A stretch of 5,010 nt of DNA, taken from the NCBI GenBank assembly GCA_005879095.1, contig VBLM01000433.1, forward strand, positions 1 through 5,010, given 5' to 3'. Within the stretch, counting starts at the first letter, position 1; each line of letters begins with the position of its first letter. This DNA is from Deltaproteobacteria bacterium (GTDB taxonomy: Bacteria; Myxococcota; Myxococcia; Myxococcales; 40CM-4-68-19). The notes below the pieces were generated by a model, which saw nothing but the letters and a program-made list of their open reading frames with translations, was not told where the DNA came from and did not search any database. The position numbers and the translations under genes were made by a program. Positions 4,919 through 5,010 of the stretch are shown here, one piece after another.

Positions 4919-5010
4919 GGCTCCACCTCCGCCAGAAGGCGTGAGAGCTTCTCCAGCGCCAGCCGGCAGCGGGTCTTCACCGTGCCCAGCGCCTCCCCGG
5001 TTCGCGCCGC
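4915..5010 (-). CDS. ECF-family RNA polymerase sigma factor (partial, C-terminal 31 residues)
   Basis: Only the end of the gene is inside the window. It reads AARTGEALGTVKTRCRLALE, then KLSRLLAEVEP, before TGA at 4915-4917. This is the end of the region 4.2 helix-turn-helix of ECF sigma factors, which recognises the -35 element; family members typically read A-x-x-x-G-x-x-x-G-T-V-K-T-R followed by a basic helix with L-R-x-L. The usual hydrophobic residue after TR is Cys here. The stop overlaps the anti-sigma start by four bases, the standard arrangement for a sigma/anti-sigma pair. The ECF group cannot be assigned from this fragment, though pairing with RskA-like partners is typical of SigK-like groups. 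Confidence 0.88.
   Translation of the reverse strand, partial: AARTGEALGTVKTRCRLALEKLSRLLAEVEP

Overview
The window is a GC-rich bacterial chromosome segment built around the alpha (rpoA) operon. The order rpmJ-rpsM-rpsK-rpsD-rpoA-rplQ is the common bacterial one. Protein features suggest Acidobacteriota: an RpoA C-terminal domain of the type shared by Acidobacteriota and Myxococcota, zinc-type (C+) L36 and S4, a secreted BNR/sialidase-like neighbour, and an ECF sigma/RskA-like anti-sigma pair. The assignment is an inference, and Myxococcota-like lineages remain possible.

Layout. Bases 1-387 (minus strand) hold the first 129 residues of a secreted beta-propeller protein that runs off the left edge. 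A short divergent intergenic region follows. Two predicted promoters there point in opposite directions and share almost the same -35 bases; the rightward one precedes a leader of about 100 nt that can pair with the rpmJ Shine-Dalgarno. Bases 557-3897 (plus strand) hold the operon: rpmJ (L36), rpsM (S13), rpsK (S11), rpsD (S4), rpoA (RNA polymerase alpha) and rplQ (L17). infA, map, adk and secY, which often lie just upstream, are not here. Bases 3898-4123 hold a strong hairpin, probably the operon terminator, and two copies of a palindrome centred on TTTTGTACAAAA. Bases 4124-5010 (minus strand) hold an RskA-like membrane anti-sigma factor and the last 31 residues of its ECF sigma factor, which overlap by GTGA.

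The most striking feature is that three of the six operon genes, all normally essential or highly conserved, look abnormal. rpsM has a one-base loss that breaks its frame near codon 22. rpoA carries an in-frame 123-bp tandem duplication that doubles the first half of the alpha C-terminal domain; the two copies differ at only two positions, both synonymous. rplQ lacks about the first 27 residues of L17 although its start has a good ribosome binding site. Either the locus is truly unusual (an RNA polymerase alpha with one and a half C-terminal domains and a shortened L17), or the contig carries assembly or consensus errors. The sequence alone cannot decide. GC-rich hairpins lie on both sides of rpoA and may tune its expression relative to the ribosomal proteins.
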